A stretch of 64,000 nt of DNA from Arenimonas composti TR7-09 = DSM 18010 (lineage in GTDB: Bacteria; Pseudomonadota; Gammaproteobacteria; Xanthomonadales; Xanthomonadaceae). A model generated the notes under the pieces. The model had not been told where the DNA came from. It saw nothing but the letters and a program-made list of their open reading frames with translations, and did no database searches. Position 1 is the first letter of the stretch; each line of letters opens with the position of its first letter. The stretch is from the NCBI RefSeq assembly GCF_000426365.1, contig NZ_AUFF01000010.1:1-64000 (forward strand), written 5' to 3'. The translations under genes were made by a program, and so were the position numbers. Below, in pieces: positions 40,404 through 50,237 of this stretch.

Positions 40404-41117
40404 CTACAAGCCTTCCACAACCATGCCGTGCTCCGCGAGCCAAGCCTTGCGCTGTACGTAGTCAGGCATGGCCCGCTCCACGCGCAGCCAGAAGGCTTGC
40501 GTATGGTGGGGCTCGTGCAGATGCGCGATCTCGTGCACGACCACGTACTCCGCGATGCGCGCCGGCAACAGGATCGTCTTCCAGTGGAACCACAGCCAGT
40601 CGCCCTTTCCGCACGAGCCCCAGCGGTAGCCCAGGTCCTGCACCTTCACGCCGGCCGGGGACACCTCCATGCGCGACCGGTAGTCGGCCACGCGGTTCGA
40701 CAACCACGACTTGGCTCGCTCGCTGTACCAGCGGATGAAGTGCTCGCGCGCGGCTGGCAGGGCATCCCGGCGCAAGCAGAAGCGGCCCGCCGTCAGCTTC
40801 AGCGGCCCTTCCTGCTCGTCCACCAATTTGAGCCGATGGCTGCGCCCGAGATACAGGAACCCCTCCCCGCCGACGAACTCCTTGCGTGGCACCTGGTGTT
40901 GTAGGCGCTGCTTCTCGGCGAGTTTGGTGTAGATCCAGAAGCGTTTCTCGATGACGAATGCACGCAGCGCGGCTTCGTCCACCCCTAGGGGCGCGGAAAG
41001 CACCAGTTTCCCGTCGCGCTCTACGGTGATCTGCATCGTGCTGCGACGAGCGCTGCGTCGCAGTTCGAGGTGGAGGTCGTCCACCTGGAGGCTGGGAGGT
41101 TTCACGCGCGCGAGCAT
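40404..41117 (-). CDS. YgjP/DUF45-type metallopeptidase in a type I R-M locus
   Basis: This 237-aa protein has a zinc-peptidase signature HEIAHLHEPHH near residue 194-204 with the preceding WGSCGKGDWLWFHWKTILLP strand pair, the layout of the YgjP/WLM-like DUF45 family. It starts 4 bp after the stop of hsdR on the same strand, so it is the last gene of the restriction operon. The family is frequently found beside type I restriction genes, and a role in processing or controlling the restriction complex is plausible but unproven. Confidence 0.85.
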   Translation of the reverse strand: MLARVKPPSLQVDDLHLELRRSARRSTMQITVERDGKLVLSAPLGVDEAALRAFVIEKRFWIYTKLAEKQRLQHQVPRKEFVGGEGFLYLGRSHRLKLVDEQEGPLKLTAGRFCLRRDALPAAREHFIRWYSERAKSWLSNRVADYRSRMEVSPAGVKVQDLGYRWGSCGKGDWLWFHWKTILLPARIAEYVVVHEIAHLHEPHHTQAFWLRVERAMPDYVQRKAWLAEHGMVVEGL

Positions 41118-41121
41118 CGGC

Positions 41122-44100
41122 TCACACCTGCACCAGCTTGTCGTGGCTCGCGCGGGCCTGCTCCATCAGCTTGTCGGCCAGCACGCCAGCTTTGTCGGCG
41201 TCCACCAACGGTGGACGCAGCCGCATCAGGTGCTCGAACAACTGCCCGTTCAAGTTGTCCTGGTCCGCCCGCTTGCTGGGGCTCCAGACGCCGCGGTTCC
41301 CCTTGATCTCCTGAACGAGCAGATCCACCAGATCGACGGTGACGTCCATGATGCGTATGAGTTCTTCCGGTGTCGGGGTCTGGTCGGCACAGACCACGTC
41401 CAGCACCGTCCGCAGGAAAGGCGCGCAATGTTCCGGCAGGTCGCTGGGCGCATCGGCAGCGCCCGCCGTGCCGGTGCGCAGTTCGTCGATGATCTTCTGC
41501 AGCTGCGCGATGATTTCGTTCCACTGCTCATCCAAGGTCTTGAGAATCTCGTTCAGCCGCTCGGAGAGCTTGCGGTACAGCACCGGGTCCTCGTCAGCAT
41601 GCTTGCGGATGTGCGAGCGGATCGCATGCTCCATCTCCGAGGCTTTCGCGCGGTCATTGGCGGTGCGCGCGAGGTGTTTGGCGAACTCGGCGTCGGTCAG
41701 CTGGATCGGGGGGATCTTCGGGTCGATGCCCAGGGAGATCACGTGGTCGTCTATCAACTTGCGCACCTTGGCGCCCACATCCTTCCCGAGAACCGGCGTG
41801 TCCTTGTAGCGGTTGCGTGCCCGCGCATAGATGTAGGCGAGCCGCTTGGCGTCGCCAGAGTACGGCAGGCCCTCAGGGCGCGGCAGCACGATGTCCAGCG
41901 ATGCCAGAAAGGCTTTGAGCTTGACCGAGAACTCGGCCCGCAACCTCTCGCTGCCCAGCGCCTCGACGCAGGCCTCGGTATCATCCAGCGACTCGATGCC
42001 CCGCTGGCGGAACAGGTCCACCACGCGCAGGTGCCGGTCGCGCAGCACCGGGATTTCATCCTTCAGGCTGGCCAGCGCGCCTTCCACGTCTTCGTCCGCG
42101 TAGGCAGCGAGGGCTTCCTTCAGGTGCTGCGCGACACCGTAATAGTCCACCACGATGCCACATCGCTTGCCGAAGCCGGTGCGGTTGACGCGTGCGATCG
42201 CCTGCAGCAGTTCGGCTTCGCGGATCGGCCGATCCAGGTACATCACGCCTTCGATGGGCGCGTCGAAGCCGGTGAGAAGCATCGACTTGACCACCAGGAA
42301 GGCCAGCGGGTCAGTCTTCGTGGGGTCGGCGTGGAACAGCGGCTTCTTGAAGCGCTTGATCAGTTGCTCGTGCACAGCGCCGTCGGTCCAGGCTTTCCAT
42401 CCCGGATCGTCGTTGTTGCTGCCCGAGATGATGGGCGCGAACTCGAGGCGCGCCAGCGTGTCGCGGTAGCGCCAGGCCTGCACCAAGGCCTGGGCCCTGG
42501 GAGGGCGCTGGCATAACGCCTCGTCGTCCAGCGCCTTATCCTCCGGGCTGAGGGCATCGGCCTCGGCCAGCAGCTCGTCGCGAGCGGTCTTCAGCGCAGC
42601 GAAGTAACGGATCGCCGCCAGCCGGCTGTAGGCCACCACCTGCGCCTTGTAGCCATTGGGCAGGATGTTGGTCACGTAGTGGCGCAGCATGTCGCGCGCC
42701 TTGTCGGCAATCAGCGCCGGAGCGTCGAAGATATGGCCCTTGGTGGCGTACTTCTGCTTGATCGCCTCCAGTTCCTCGGGCGTGCGCTGGCGGAACAGGT
42801 CCTCGAACAGTTCGTCCAGGCTGGCGCCGTCCTTGATGGCGCCTTGGGCGGTGCGCCCTTCGTAGAGCACGGGCACCGTCGCGCCGTCGGCCTCGGCCTC
42901 CTTGATCGTGTAGCGGTCGATGAACTCGCCGAAGATCTCATGGGTGCGCTTCTTCTCGCCCATGATGATCGGCGTGCCGGTAAACCCGATGCGCGCGCAG
43001 TTGGGCAGCCCGGCCAGCAGGTTGGCGTGGAGGTCGCCGGACTGGGTGCGGTGCGCTTCGTCGACCAGCACCAGGATGCTGTCGTCCTCGTTCAGCACTT
43101 CGAACTGTTCACCGGCCTTGTAGCCGGCCTTTGGCTCCTTCACTTTGGGCAGATCGTCGGCCGTCAGGGGAGCGTCGCCCACCGTGTCGCCGTCGCGGTA
43201 CTTCTGGATAGTGGCGAAGATCAGCCCCGGACCATTGCGCCGCGCCAGCGCCTTCACGCCCGCCGTGCTTTCGGCCACCTCCACCACCTCGCCGGTAAGC
43301 GTGGCGGTCACGGAGAGCTGGTTCTGCAGGTCCTTGCGGTCGGTGACGACGATGACCTTGAAGCGCCGCAGCTGCGCGTCTGCGCGCATCTTGCGCACCA
43401 GGAACACCATCGTCAGGCTCTTGCCCGAGCCCTGAGTGTGCCAGATGATGCCGCCGCGCTGGTCATGTTCGCCATGCTGCAGGCGCGTCTTGCCGGTCTT
43501 GAGCCGGGCGATGGCGCGGTTGACCGCCCGGTACTGCTGGTAACGACAGACCGACTTGATGGTCTGGCCGCCCACCTGCATGAACAGCAGGAAGTTCTTG
43601 ATCACGTCCAGCAGATGTGCCGGAGCCAGCAGGCCGGCGACCAGCCGTTCCTGCTCCGACAGGCTGGACTTGCCCAGCCTCTGCGCCACCTCGATCTCGC
43701 TGCCTGAGCCATCAGGCCCGACGACGGTCTTCCACTGCGCATAGTGCTCGAAGGCCGCACCGATGCTGCCCACGCGCGCTTCATCGAAACTCGTCGCGAT
43801 CAGCAGCTGATTGGTGGCGAAGATCGCCTCGTTGCCCTCGTTGTCTTCGATCTCGAAGGCGGCCTTGCGCTGATTGCTGTAGCGGCGCAGCTGGTCCACG
43901 GCCTCGGCCAGCGGCTCGGGGATGGATGGGCTCTTGCACTCCACCACCACCAGCGGGATGCCGTTCACCAGCAGCACCAGGTCGGGCACGATGAAGGCCT
44001 TGCCGCTGTTGTAGCCGGGCGGGCAATCGACGCGGTACTGGTTGACGACGGTGAAGCGGTTGCTAGCCGGCGTATCCCAGTCGAAGTAGCGGATCGTCTG

Positions 44101-44439
44101 GCCGCGCCCGCCATCCCAGCCCGGCAGGCCCTCGACCGTCAGGCCCTTGATCAGCAACTCGGTGGCCTTCTGGTTGGCCTCCATCAGCTTGTGCGTACCG
44201 AGCCGGGTGATGGCGGCCACGGCTTCCGACAGGCGTGCATCGTCCAGCCAGGGCCGGCCGTCCGGGCCGGCGTTCAAAGCCCGCAGCCGCTCGCGCAGCA
44301 CGCCCTCCTGGATCACTTCCGAGAAGCTGGCGCGTCCCGTTACCTTCGGGTCGTCCAGGCTGCCCTCAACGTATGACCAGCCCAGCCCCTCAAGCTGCGC
44401 TACGAGCGGGTGTTCAACGTCATCAAGCTCCCAATCCAT
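41122..44439 (-). CDS. hsdR: type I restriction endonuclease subunit R
   Basis: This 1105-aa protein is the motor and nuclease subunit of a type I R-M system. The nuclease domain shows PDLVLLVNGIPLVVVECK (PD-(D/E)XK), then helicase motifs HTQGSGKS (Walker A), LVDEAHRTQ (DEAH box) and FTGTPI, followed by an SF2 C-terminal half with RVNRTGFGK and a coiled C-terminal assembly region. It cuts DNA at a distance after translocation when both strands lack methylation. The ATG at 44439 gives MDWELDDVEHPL; the longer frame adds only a basic leader. It lies 11 bp downstream of the 816-aa membrane/nuclease-like gene. Confidence 0.95.
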   Translation of the reverse strand: MDWELDDVEHPLVAQLEGLGWSYVEGSLDDPKVTGRASFSEVIQEGVLRERLRALNAGPDGRPWLDDARLSEAVAAITRLGTHKLMEANQKATELLIKGLTVEGLPGWDGGRGQTIRYFDWDTPASNRFTVVNQYRVDCPPGYNSGKAFIVPDLVLLVNGIPLVVVECKSPSIPEPLAEAVDQLRRYSNQRKAAFEIEDNEGNEAIFATNQLLIATSFDEARVGSIGAAFEHYAQWKTVVGPDGSGSEIEVAQRLGKSSLSEQERLVAGLLAPAHLLDVIKNFLLFMQVGGQTIKSVCRYQQYRAVNRAIARLKTGKTRLQHGEHDQRGGIIWHTQGSGKSLTMVFLVRKMRADAQLRRFKVIVVTDRKDLQNQLSVTATLTGEVVEVAESTAGVKALARRNGPGLIFATIQKYRDGDTVGDAPLTADDLPKVKEPKAGYKAGEQFEVLNEDDSILVLVDEAHRTQSGDLHANLLAGLPNCARIGFTGTPIIMGEKKRTHEIFGEFIDRYTIKEAEADGATVPVLYEGRTAQGAIKDGASLDELFEDLFRQRTPEELEAIKQKYATKGHIFDAPALIADKARDMLRHYVTNILPNGYKAQVVAYSRLAAIRYFAALKTARDELLAEADALSPEDKALDDEALCQRPPRAQALVQAWRYRDTLARLEFAPIISGSNNDDPGWKAWTDGAVHEQLIKRFKKPLFHADPTKTDPLAFLVVKSMLLTGFDAPIEGVMYLDRPIREAELLQAIARVNRTGFGKRCGIVVDYYGVAQHLKEALAAYADEDVEGALASLKDEIPVLRDRHLRVVDLFRQRGIESLDDTEACVEALGSERLRAEFSVKLKAFLASLDIVLPRPEGLPYSGDAKRLAYIYARARNRYKDTPVLGKDVGAKVRKLIDDHVISLGIDPKIPPIQLTDAEFAKHLARTANDRAKASEMEHAIRSHIRKHADEDPVLYRKLSERLNEILKTLDEQWNEIIAQLQKIIDELRTGTAGAADAPSDLPEHCAPFLRTVLDVVCADQTPTPEELIRIMDVTVDLVDLLVQEIKGNRGVWSPSKRADQDNLNGQLFEHLMRLRPPLVDADKAGVLADKLMEQARASHDKLVQV

Positions 44440-44450
44440 CCGCGCCCCCT

Positions 44451-46901
44451 TTACTTCTTCTCGTCGCGCTGAACCAAAGATCCAACCGCGCGCCACCCCT
44501 CGGCAATAACCCCTTTCACCGTCTCTTTGACTGTCTCCAGCGTTTCCCCCACGTTCTCAGCAATTTCTGGCCTCTCGCCGAATACCTCAATCCACGACTT
44601 GAGCTGCGTCTGGTAGACCGCAGGATGTAGCGTCGACGTACTCAACCATCCAAGCAGGCGTTGCGCCACGACCTCCACGGGCATCGCCGGGTCCCTGCAT
44701 AACCGCTTCAGCCGCATCCGTGCCTCGCGCAAATAACGCAAATCGTCATCGCGTCGCCACTCCAGATACTCGGCAGCGGCCCCCGCCGCGGGCTGCCTTC
44801 TGGACTTGATGAGTTCCGCCTTGCGCTTGAGACCGTCGCTCAGAACGCCGAAGAGCACATCAAGTGATTCACGGGCACGCTGTTCCCAGGCTCGGTATCG
44901 CTCCCCCCGCGTAATCCTGTCCAACCCCTCTCTGACACGTCCAGAAACGGTACGGCTCAACAATGGAAGGGTGCTTCCCAGCACCAATGCTCCCGCCGGC
45001 CCAAATACCAGGAGTCCAATTCCCACACCCGCATAGTTGCCCGCCACAGCCAATCCTGCGCGGATCGAACCATTCACCAGTGCATCCTGAACGGCCTGGG
45101 AGCCAGTGATCTGCCCCTTCGCGTAACGGTCGACGTTTCGCGCAGCTCCCAGCAGCACCGCAAAGACCGGCACGTGAGGATGCAAGAGGGTGTCCCCCAG
45201 GTCGAGCGACGAGGTGGTCATCTCCAAAACGGACTCGCTGCTGTAGCCTTCTACAAAGTGCACCTGATCGGCCCACTCGGGCAGGTTACCCGCGGCACGC
45301 GCCTTTTCGAGAAGCTCTGCCACTTCCGCGTTTGCGATTACAGGGAAGTCGTAGCCCTTGTCGAAATGGCGATCCAGCAGATCGAGGTCGCCGGCGTTCT
45401 TCACCTGGAACTTGATCCCGTCGACAGACAGATCCCAGCCCGCCTCGTTCGACGTCGCGGGAAACTCGACGACATGCCCCTGGTCGGCCAGCTTGGCTGC
45501 CACCACCTGCTCGGCGACATAGCCCTTGAGGTTGCTCATCGCGCCCAGATGCGGCGAGGCACCCATTTCGTCGATTCGGTGTGCAAGAGCCGCGAAGGCG
45601 ATGGGGTCGCTCAAGTCCTCAACGCGCGAGAAGTCAGCTGCAGCGATCACTTCAGATTCGAGCGACTGAACGAGATAAAGCAGTTCACCCACGGTCAGCA
45701 GAGACATGGCGCCCATGTCCTGTACAGCCTCATTTCCAACCAGTTGCCGCCAGCGGTCCGGCAGCGACTTGCCAGCAGGAGGCTGATCGACAGCCTTTGC
45801 CAGGTCGGGTGCGAGCCTCTGCCTGGCACGATGTGCCCCCGCAATCTGCGCCCAGTCAGCCTTATAGGCCCGCAACACGTCGCCCTTGAGCGCGCCCGCC
45901 GTGCGCATGCCGGGGAGCAAGGGGAATACCCCTGTCATTGCCCGGAGCCCGGCATCGCCAGCAGCGATGCCGTTCAGGGCCAACAAGGCAATTACCCGTG
46001 CAGCAATCGCGGCACGAATCTCCTGGTTTGCACTCTTCACTGCCCAAGAGCCCGCTCCGACTGTGAGGAGCGCAATCGTTATCGGGTTTGAGAGCACCGC
46101 AACGAACGAAACGAGCGCGGGTCCGCTGACAAGCGGAATGAATGCCGAGGCCTGTGCCGCAAGGATGTACGCCGAAAATCCCGCGACGCTAACTGCCCCG
46201 CCGAATGCAGTAAGACCTCCACCTGTGAGCAGCAGGGTCCGGATCGCACTGTCATCGAGTTCGCGGGCGTTGATGGCGCCAAGCAACCGATCGCGCGCTT
46301 CAGGCTCCAGTCGTTCGATCTGCTCCCTGGCGCCGCGCAACAGGGCTTCACGCGCCTGCGGACTTCCATCGCTGTCTGACGCCAGAACGCTGTCTACCAA
46401 CTCCTGCATGGTCTGGCGTGCCAACGCGTCCAACGTCGCAGGCACTTCTTGCTGCTTATCCAGTCCAAACCAGCGCTTGACCTTATCCAAGGTACCAGGC
46501 TGGATCAGGGCCAGTGTTTCGGCAACCAGGTCGTCCGCCGCTGTTCGAGTCGAACGCATGGCACCAAAGCTCACTGGGCGGAGCCCTAGCGCCTCTCGCA
46601 AGTGCATCCACAGAATCAGCCGAAGCTCTCCGTCCGACGACGAAGAGTTGATCCAATCCTTTACCCGCCGTTGGAGAGAGCTTACCGTCGCCGTGTCTTC
46701 GTGACCGGGAGCGGCAGCCGCCACCTTCCGCTTCAGCTCTTCGACACGCTCACCGAGGCGTTGCTGCAACGTGCTGTCTTCAAACAGAGCCAAGCACGTC
46801 GCCAACATCTCGCGCGGTGCCGCCCCCAGCCCGGCCAGAATGTCGGGCGACTGCAGGGTTGCGGCGTGCGGCATTGCGCCACCTGTTGCGAGTTCCCCCA
46901 T
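44451..46901 (-). CDS. unusual 816-aa membrane protein with a PD-(D/E)XK-like core, inside the restriction operon
   Basis: This protein was not recognised. The start is set at the ATG (46901) preceded by CAGGGGAA; an upstream GTG lacks such a site. Residues ~1-215 are charged helices. A long Ala/Gly-rich hydrophobic stretch follows (~220-320: LLLTGGGLTAFGGAVSVAGF, SAYILAAQASAFIPLVSGPA, LVSFVAVLSNPITIALLTVG). Residues ~458-504 read LKGYVAEQVVAAKLADQG...NEAGWDLSVDGIKFQVKNAG, matching the Glu / Asp-X8-Gln-X-Lys layout of PD-(D/E)XK or Mrr-type nucleases. A second hydrophobic patch (~613-647) and a helical tail complete it. A membrane-linked nuclease or signalling effector working with the restriction system is possible; nothing here proves it. 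Confidence 0.8.
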   Translation of the reverse strand: MGELATGGAMPHAATLQSPDILAGLGAAPREMLATCLALFEDSTLQQRLGERVEELKRKVAAAAPGHEDTATVSSLQRRVKDWINSSSSDGELRLILWMHLREALGLRPVSFGAMRSTRTAADDLVAETLALIQPGTLDKVKRWFGLDKQQEVPATLDALARQTMQELVDSVLASDSDGSPQAREALLRGAREQIERLEPEARDRLLGAINARELDDSAIRTLLLTGGGLTAFGGAVSVAGFSAYILAAQASAFIPLVSGPALVSFVAVLSNPITIALLTVGAGSWAVKSANQEIRAAIAARVIALLALNGIAAGDAGLRAMTGVFPLLPGMRTAGALKGDVLRAYKADWAQIAGAHRARQRLAPDLAKAVDQPPAGKSLPDRWRQLVGNEAVQDMGAMSLLTVGELLYLVQSLESEVIAAADFSRVEDLSDPIAFAALAHRIDEMGASPHLGAMSNLKGYVAEQVVAAKLADQGHVVEFPATSNEAGWDLSVDGIKFQVKNAGDLDLLDRHFDKGYDFPVIANAEVAELLEKARAAGNLPEWADQVHFVEGYSSESVLEMTTSSLDLGDTLLHPHVPVFAVLLGAARNVDRYAKGQITGSQAVQDALVNGSIRAGLAVAGNYAGVGIGLLVFGPAGALVLGSTLPLLSRTVSGRVREGLDRITRGERYRAWEQRARESLDVLFGVLSDGLKRKAELIKSRRQPAAGAAAEYLEWRRDDDLRYLREARMRLKRLCRDPAMPVEVVAQRLLGWLSTSTLHPAVYQTQLKSWIEVFGERPEIAENVGETLETVKETVKGVIAEGWRAVGSLVQRDEKK

Positions 46902-47328
46902 GGATTCCCCTGATGTCCAGTTCACGAAGGCAAATCATGAGTTAGAGGCACAGGTTAGCGCCGCGTCTTGAGAAGTTTGCCTGCCTGGGGTGGATTTCCG
47001 GTATGTCGGGGCCTTCTCCATCCGCCATTGCAGGAGTCACCCAAGCATGGCCTTCTCGTCACCGCCCTCCTCTTGGCTCCCAACCCGTTGTTCCCCTTAC
47101 GAGAACCGGATGTGTCCTTCCCCGATCCAATCCGCCCCATCCACATTGATCCGATCACAGCCCATTCCCTAGGCCGCCTGAAGGGTGCCATCCCGCCCCA
47201 AAACGGCCCATAACAGCCCATAAGCGCGCGAACGGCTTGGCGGCCAATGTCGGCTTAAGACCGGCCGGCCAGCGCCCATAACCATCCATATCCAACCAAA
47301 ACTTTGGGCTTTCCATGGCCCCAGAGAC
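46902..47328. other. 427-bp spacer inside the restriction island, with GCCCATAA repeats
   Basis: No gene is seen here. It separates hsdM-hsdS-AlbA_2 from the 816-aa gene, hsdR and metallopeptidase, so it probably holds a second promoter. The octamer GCCCATAA occurs at 47206-47213, 47216-47223 and 47274-47281, all in one orientation (TTATGGGC on the transcribed-gene strand). Base composition is distinctly lower in GC than the flanks. Confidence 0.5.
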
Positions 47329-48996
47329 CTACCCCACTTCCTTCGGCCCCAGCGTGTAGTAAGCGCCGCGGCGGCTGCCGTGCTGCACAAGCCTTTCTTC
47401 GTCCCTTAACCGAGCCAGCAGCTTCTTGCCCTGGTCTGCGCTGAGTCGGCATAGCTCCATGACTTCCGCGCGCCGGATTTGTCCATGCTGACGCACATAG
47501 TTGAGCACCATCTGCTCGTGCTGGATGGGGGTGAAGCCAGCCTGGCGGGTGTACGCGGCCTTCTCACCCCGGCGCTGATAGACAGCCGCCGACAGGGTAT
47601 AGCTGCGCCCGCGTGCCGCACCGTGCGCCTCCACCAAACCCGCTTCGATCAATGCCTCCAGCGTGCGCTTCGCACTCGCCGCGTCCCGCTGGATGCGGCC
47701 TGCCAGCTCGTCGGCCGTCACCCGCTTCAGCTCCCGCAGGGCGGCCAGCGTGATCAGGCTGTCGATGGGCAACTCGGCACCGCGCCGGCGCTCTTCCTCC
47801 ACCACCAGCCGGCGGAAATCCAGGTCGGCCGGCTCGGTAGGCAGGCGCACCACCACGTTGTGGGTATCGGTACGGGAGTAATCCGGCGCCGGCCGGCCGA
47901 ACTTGAGCATGCCGCGATAGATGGTGTCCACACCGCGCCCGGAACGTTCGACCACCCCGATGCGCTTCATGGCATCGGCCAGCGCGCGGTTACGGGGGCG
48001 CGGCTCGGTCACCAGCAGGTTGGCCAGCGTCACCCCTTCCACCAGTCCGCCCGGGTTACTGACCACCAGGGCGTCGTCTTCCAGTCGCACATGCACCGCC
48101 CCCAGGCGGTGGTAGTCGCGGTGGATCAGCGCGTTGGCCACCGCCTCACGGAAGGCCGCCATGTCCACCATCGGCACCGGCACACGGAACAGCCCCACCT
48201 GCAGCTCTTCTTCCGGGTTGTAGGGCCGGAAATTGGTCTCCAGCCACTCCAGCGCCTTCAGCAGCGGAAAACGGCGGAATTCGTTGAAGCGCACCGCCTG
48301 CTGCGCCAGCACCTGGAAAGCGAATTCATGGGTGGGCACCCGCTCACGCAGCGTGTTTTCCCGCCCCAACAGCAGCAGGCCGGTCAGGGTGGGCACCCGG
48401 CTGCCGTCCGGCTCGCGCACGGTCAGCCCCAGCGCGCCGTCCAGTGCCTCATCGTCCAGCTCCAGCAGCACGCGGTCGCCCCCGTACTGTTGCACGGCCT
48501 GGCGCAGGCGCTCGCGCTCCAGAGGGTCCAGATCGGCCAGCGTTGCGCCCGCCACCGGCAGCGCGGACACATCGACCAGCCCCAGGGTACTGGCGCGGCT
48601 TTCGCGCTCGTGGGGAAGCATGGGCACGCATTCCGGCTGCCCGTCGTGTCGTATCCGGCGCCGCAGATATACGCCACCCGAGGTCGCGACCACAGACCGC
48701 GCCTTGGGTACGGCGATACGGGCAACGGATACGCCATCCACTTCCAGGGCCTGCACCGCCACGTTGACCGAAGGGGAGGTCCGTGCTGCCACCAGGCCGG
48801 GCAGACCATCGAGCATTTGGTGCTCCGCATGCAGTCCCGTAGGCGTGCCGTCGTCTTCAACACCCAGCCACAGCTCGCCGCCCTCTGCATTGGCAAGGCA
48901 GACGATGGCCTCGACCAGCTCGTTGTCCGACAGGCGCTTGCGGTCGCTCTTGAATTCGACCGTCAGGGATTCAGCAGGTGGCAGGCTGGGTGTCAT
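47329..48996 (-). CDS. AlbA_2 (Schlafen-like) ATP-binding regulator
   Basis: This 555-aa protein begins with an AlbA_2/Schlafen-type domain (ESLTVEFKSDRKRL and VCLANAEGGELWLGVEDDG). It then has a GHKL-type ATPase-like segment (AFREAVANALIHRDYHRLGAVHV, VVSNPGGLVEG, GRGVDTIYRGMLKFG). At the C-terminus are one or two winged-helix DNA-binding units (NYVRQHGQIRRAEVMELCRLS, KLLARLRDEERLVQHG). It overlaps hsdS by 4 bp. Similar proteins sit in many type I R-M loci as transcriptional or defence modulators; the precise role is unclear. Confidence 0.88.
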   Translation of the reverse strand: MTPSLPPAESLTVEFKSDRKRLSDNELVEAIVCLANAEGGELWLGVEDDGTPTGLHAEHQMLDGLPGLVAARTSPSVNVAVQALEVDGVSVARIAVPKARSVVATSGGVYLRRRIRHDGQPECVPMLPHERESRASTLGLVDVSALPVAGATLADLDPLERERLRQAVQQYGGDRVLLELDDEALDGALGLTVREPDGSRVPTLTGLLLLGRENTLRERVPTHEFAFQVLAQQAVRFNEFRRFPLLKALEWLETNFRPYNPEEELQVGLFRVPVPMVDMAAFREAVANALIHRDYHRLGAVHVRLEDDALVVSNPGGLVEGVTLANLLVTEPRPRNRALADAMKRIGVVERSGRGVDTIYRGMLKFGRPAPDYSRTDTHNVVVRLPTEPADLDFRRLVVEEERRRGAELPIDSLITLAALRELKRVTADELAGRIQRDAASAKRTLEALIEAGLVEAHGAARGRSYTLSAAVYQRRGEKAAYTRQAGFTPIQHEQMVLNYVRQHGQIRRAEVMELCRLSADQGKKLLARLRDEERLVQHGSRRGAYYTLGPKEVG

Positions 48997-50237
48997 GCGT
49001 GCTGCGCCTCCTGTAACAGAGGGGTGACGCGGACGCGGCCGGTGAGGAGGTCGTCCATGAGGCCAGCCTTTTGGTGTCGAAGTTTGGCCAGCATGCTCCC
49101 CTCAGACTCCAAGCGATCACCGCACGTCCTTAACCTGCGAACGATCTCGGCTTGTTCGTCAGGTGCCGGCAGGGGAATCTCAAAGGCGAGGACATCCGCC
49201 TTGGTGATATTGGGATCTTTGCGGGTGCTGGCTGCCACTCGGTGCCAGCGGGGCCGACCATGCTGCAGTGCGCGCAGAATGAACTCTGGCACGACGCTAC
49301 TGGACCTGAAGAGAAGTGCGCTGATTGCCTGGTTTGTCGCCGCAGGTACGGCCAACAGTGCCGTTCGTCCAATCTGTTCCCATCCGCCGTACATCGCCAC
49401 CAGGACAGTGCCCTCCGGCGAGAGACTGCATGACGTCTCGCGAAGAGCTGTCGTGGTGATGCATTCGTGGGTATCAATAATGAAGTCTTCGTTTAAGTCC
49501 AGCGTCTTGACCCATGGAATGCCGCGAGCAGCGAAGTAGCGATTTGCCTGCTCGCGGGACGGGGTCGCCCCTGATCTGATGTCAGCGACCTCTGAGACTG
49601 CCTTCACCTCCCACGCTTTTGGAACCAAGCCCAGCGGCGATTGCTTGTAGAGATGCGGTGCCTCGGTCTGGGGCGGGCGCAGTTCGCCGTTGGCATCGAT
49701 GCCGCGCGTCAGCAGGTCATGTAGCAGGCCCTGCTTGACAGCCTTGAGCTTGGCGATGATCGCCTCGGTTTCGTGGATGGCGGTGTTGAGGGTGTCGAGG
49801 ATTGCAGTAATTAGCTGCTGCTGTGAGGAACTTGGACAGAAAACTCTAACGGCTTCAAGCAGCTCCCGGTCCACATGCGGGATGCCCGTACCGTTTGTCT
49901 GGCTTTTCAGGTAGCTTTCGGCATGTTTAGCAACATGAGAAAAGTACCCCGGCAGGAATGCCTTGCTTGGCGAAATCTTCGCCATCGTCGATGCGAGCAG
50001 CCCAGGCCTTGCCCTGAAGAACTCGCCGGCGTTTGATCCGTCCCATAGAAGAATGGTGTCGCCCTCGACGGTCCGTACTGCGTCCGGCCCGGCTTTGACT
50101 AGATCGACATCCGCACGCCCTCGAAGGTATTCCGGGTTCAGATAAGGCTCTGCTCCCGGTCCAACGAAACCGGTCTCGAGAGGGGCCTTACCCTTCAGCA
50201 CGGTGATGTGGTCGCCGAAGGTCACGAACTCAGACAT
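48993..50237 (-). CDS. hsdS: type I restriction-modification specificity subunit S
   Basis: This 414-aa protein has two target-recognition domains separated by helical spacers. The first TRD runs from [18 protein letters not shown] to about residue 130, followed by the central coiled region ([30 protein letters not shown]). The second begins at [28 protein letters not shown] and ends with [47 protein letters not shown]. HsdS dictates the bipartite DNA target; the sequence recognised cannot be deduced. It overlaps hsdM by 8 bp and the AlbA_2 gene by 4 bp. Confidence 0.95.
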   Translation of the reverse strand: MSEFVTFGDHITVLKGKAPLETGFVGPGAEPYLNPEYLRGRADVDLVKAGPDAVRTVEGDTILLWDGSNAGEFFRARPGLLASTMAKISPSKAFLPGYFSHVAKHAESYLKSQTNGTGIPHVDRELLEAVRVFCPSSSQQQLITAILDTLNTAIHETEAIIAKLKAVKQGLLHDLLTRGIDANGELRPPQTEAPHLYKQSPLGLVPKAWEVKAVSEVADIRSGATPSREQANRYFAARGIPWVKTLDLNEDFIIDTHECITTTALRETSCSLSPEGTVLVAMYGGWEQIGRTALLAVPAATNQAISALLFRSSSVVPEFILRALQHGRPRWHRVAASTRKDPNITKADVLAFEIPLPAPDEQAEIVRRLRTCGDRLESEGSMLAKLRHQKAGLMDDLLTGRVRVTPLLQEAQHA

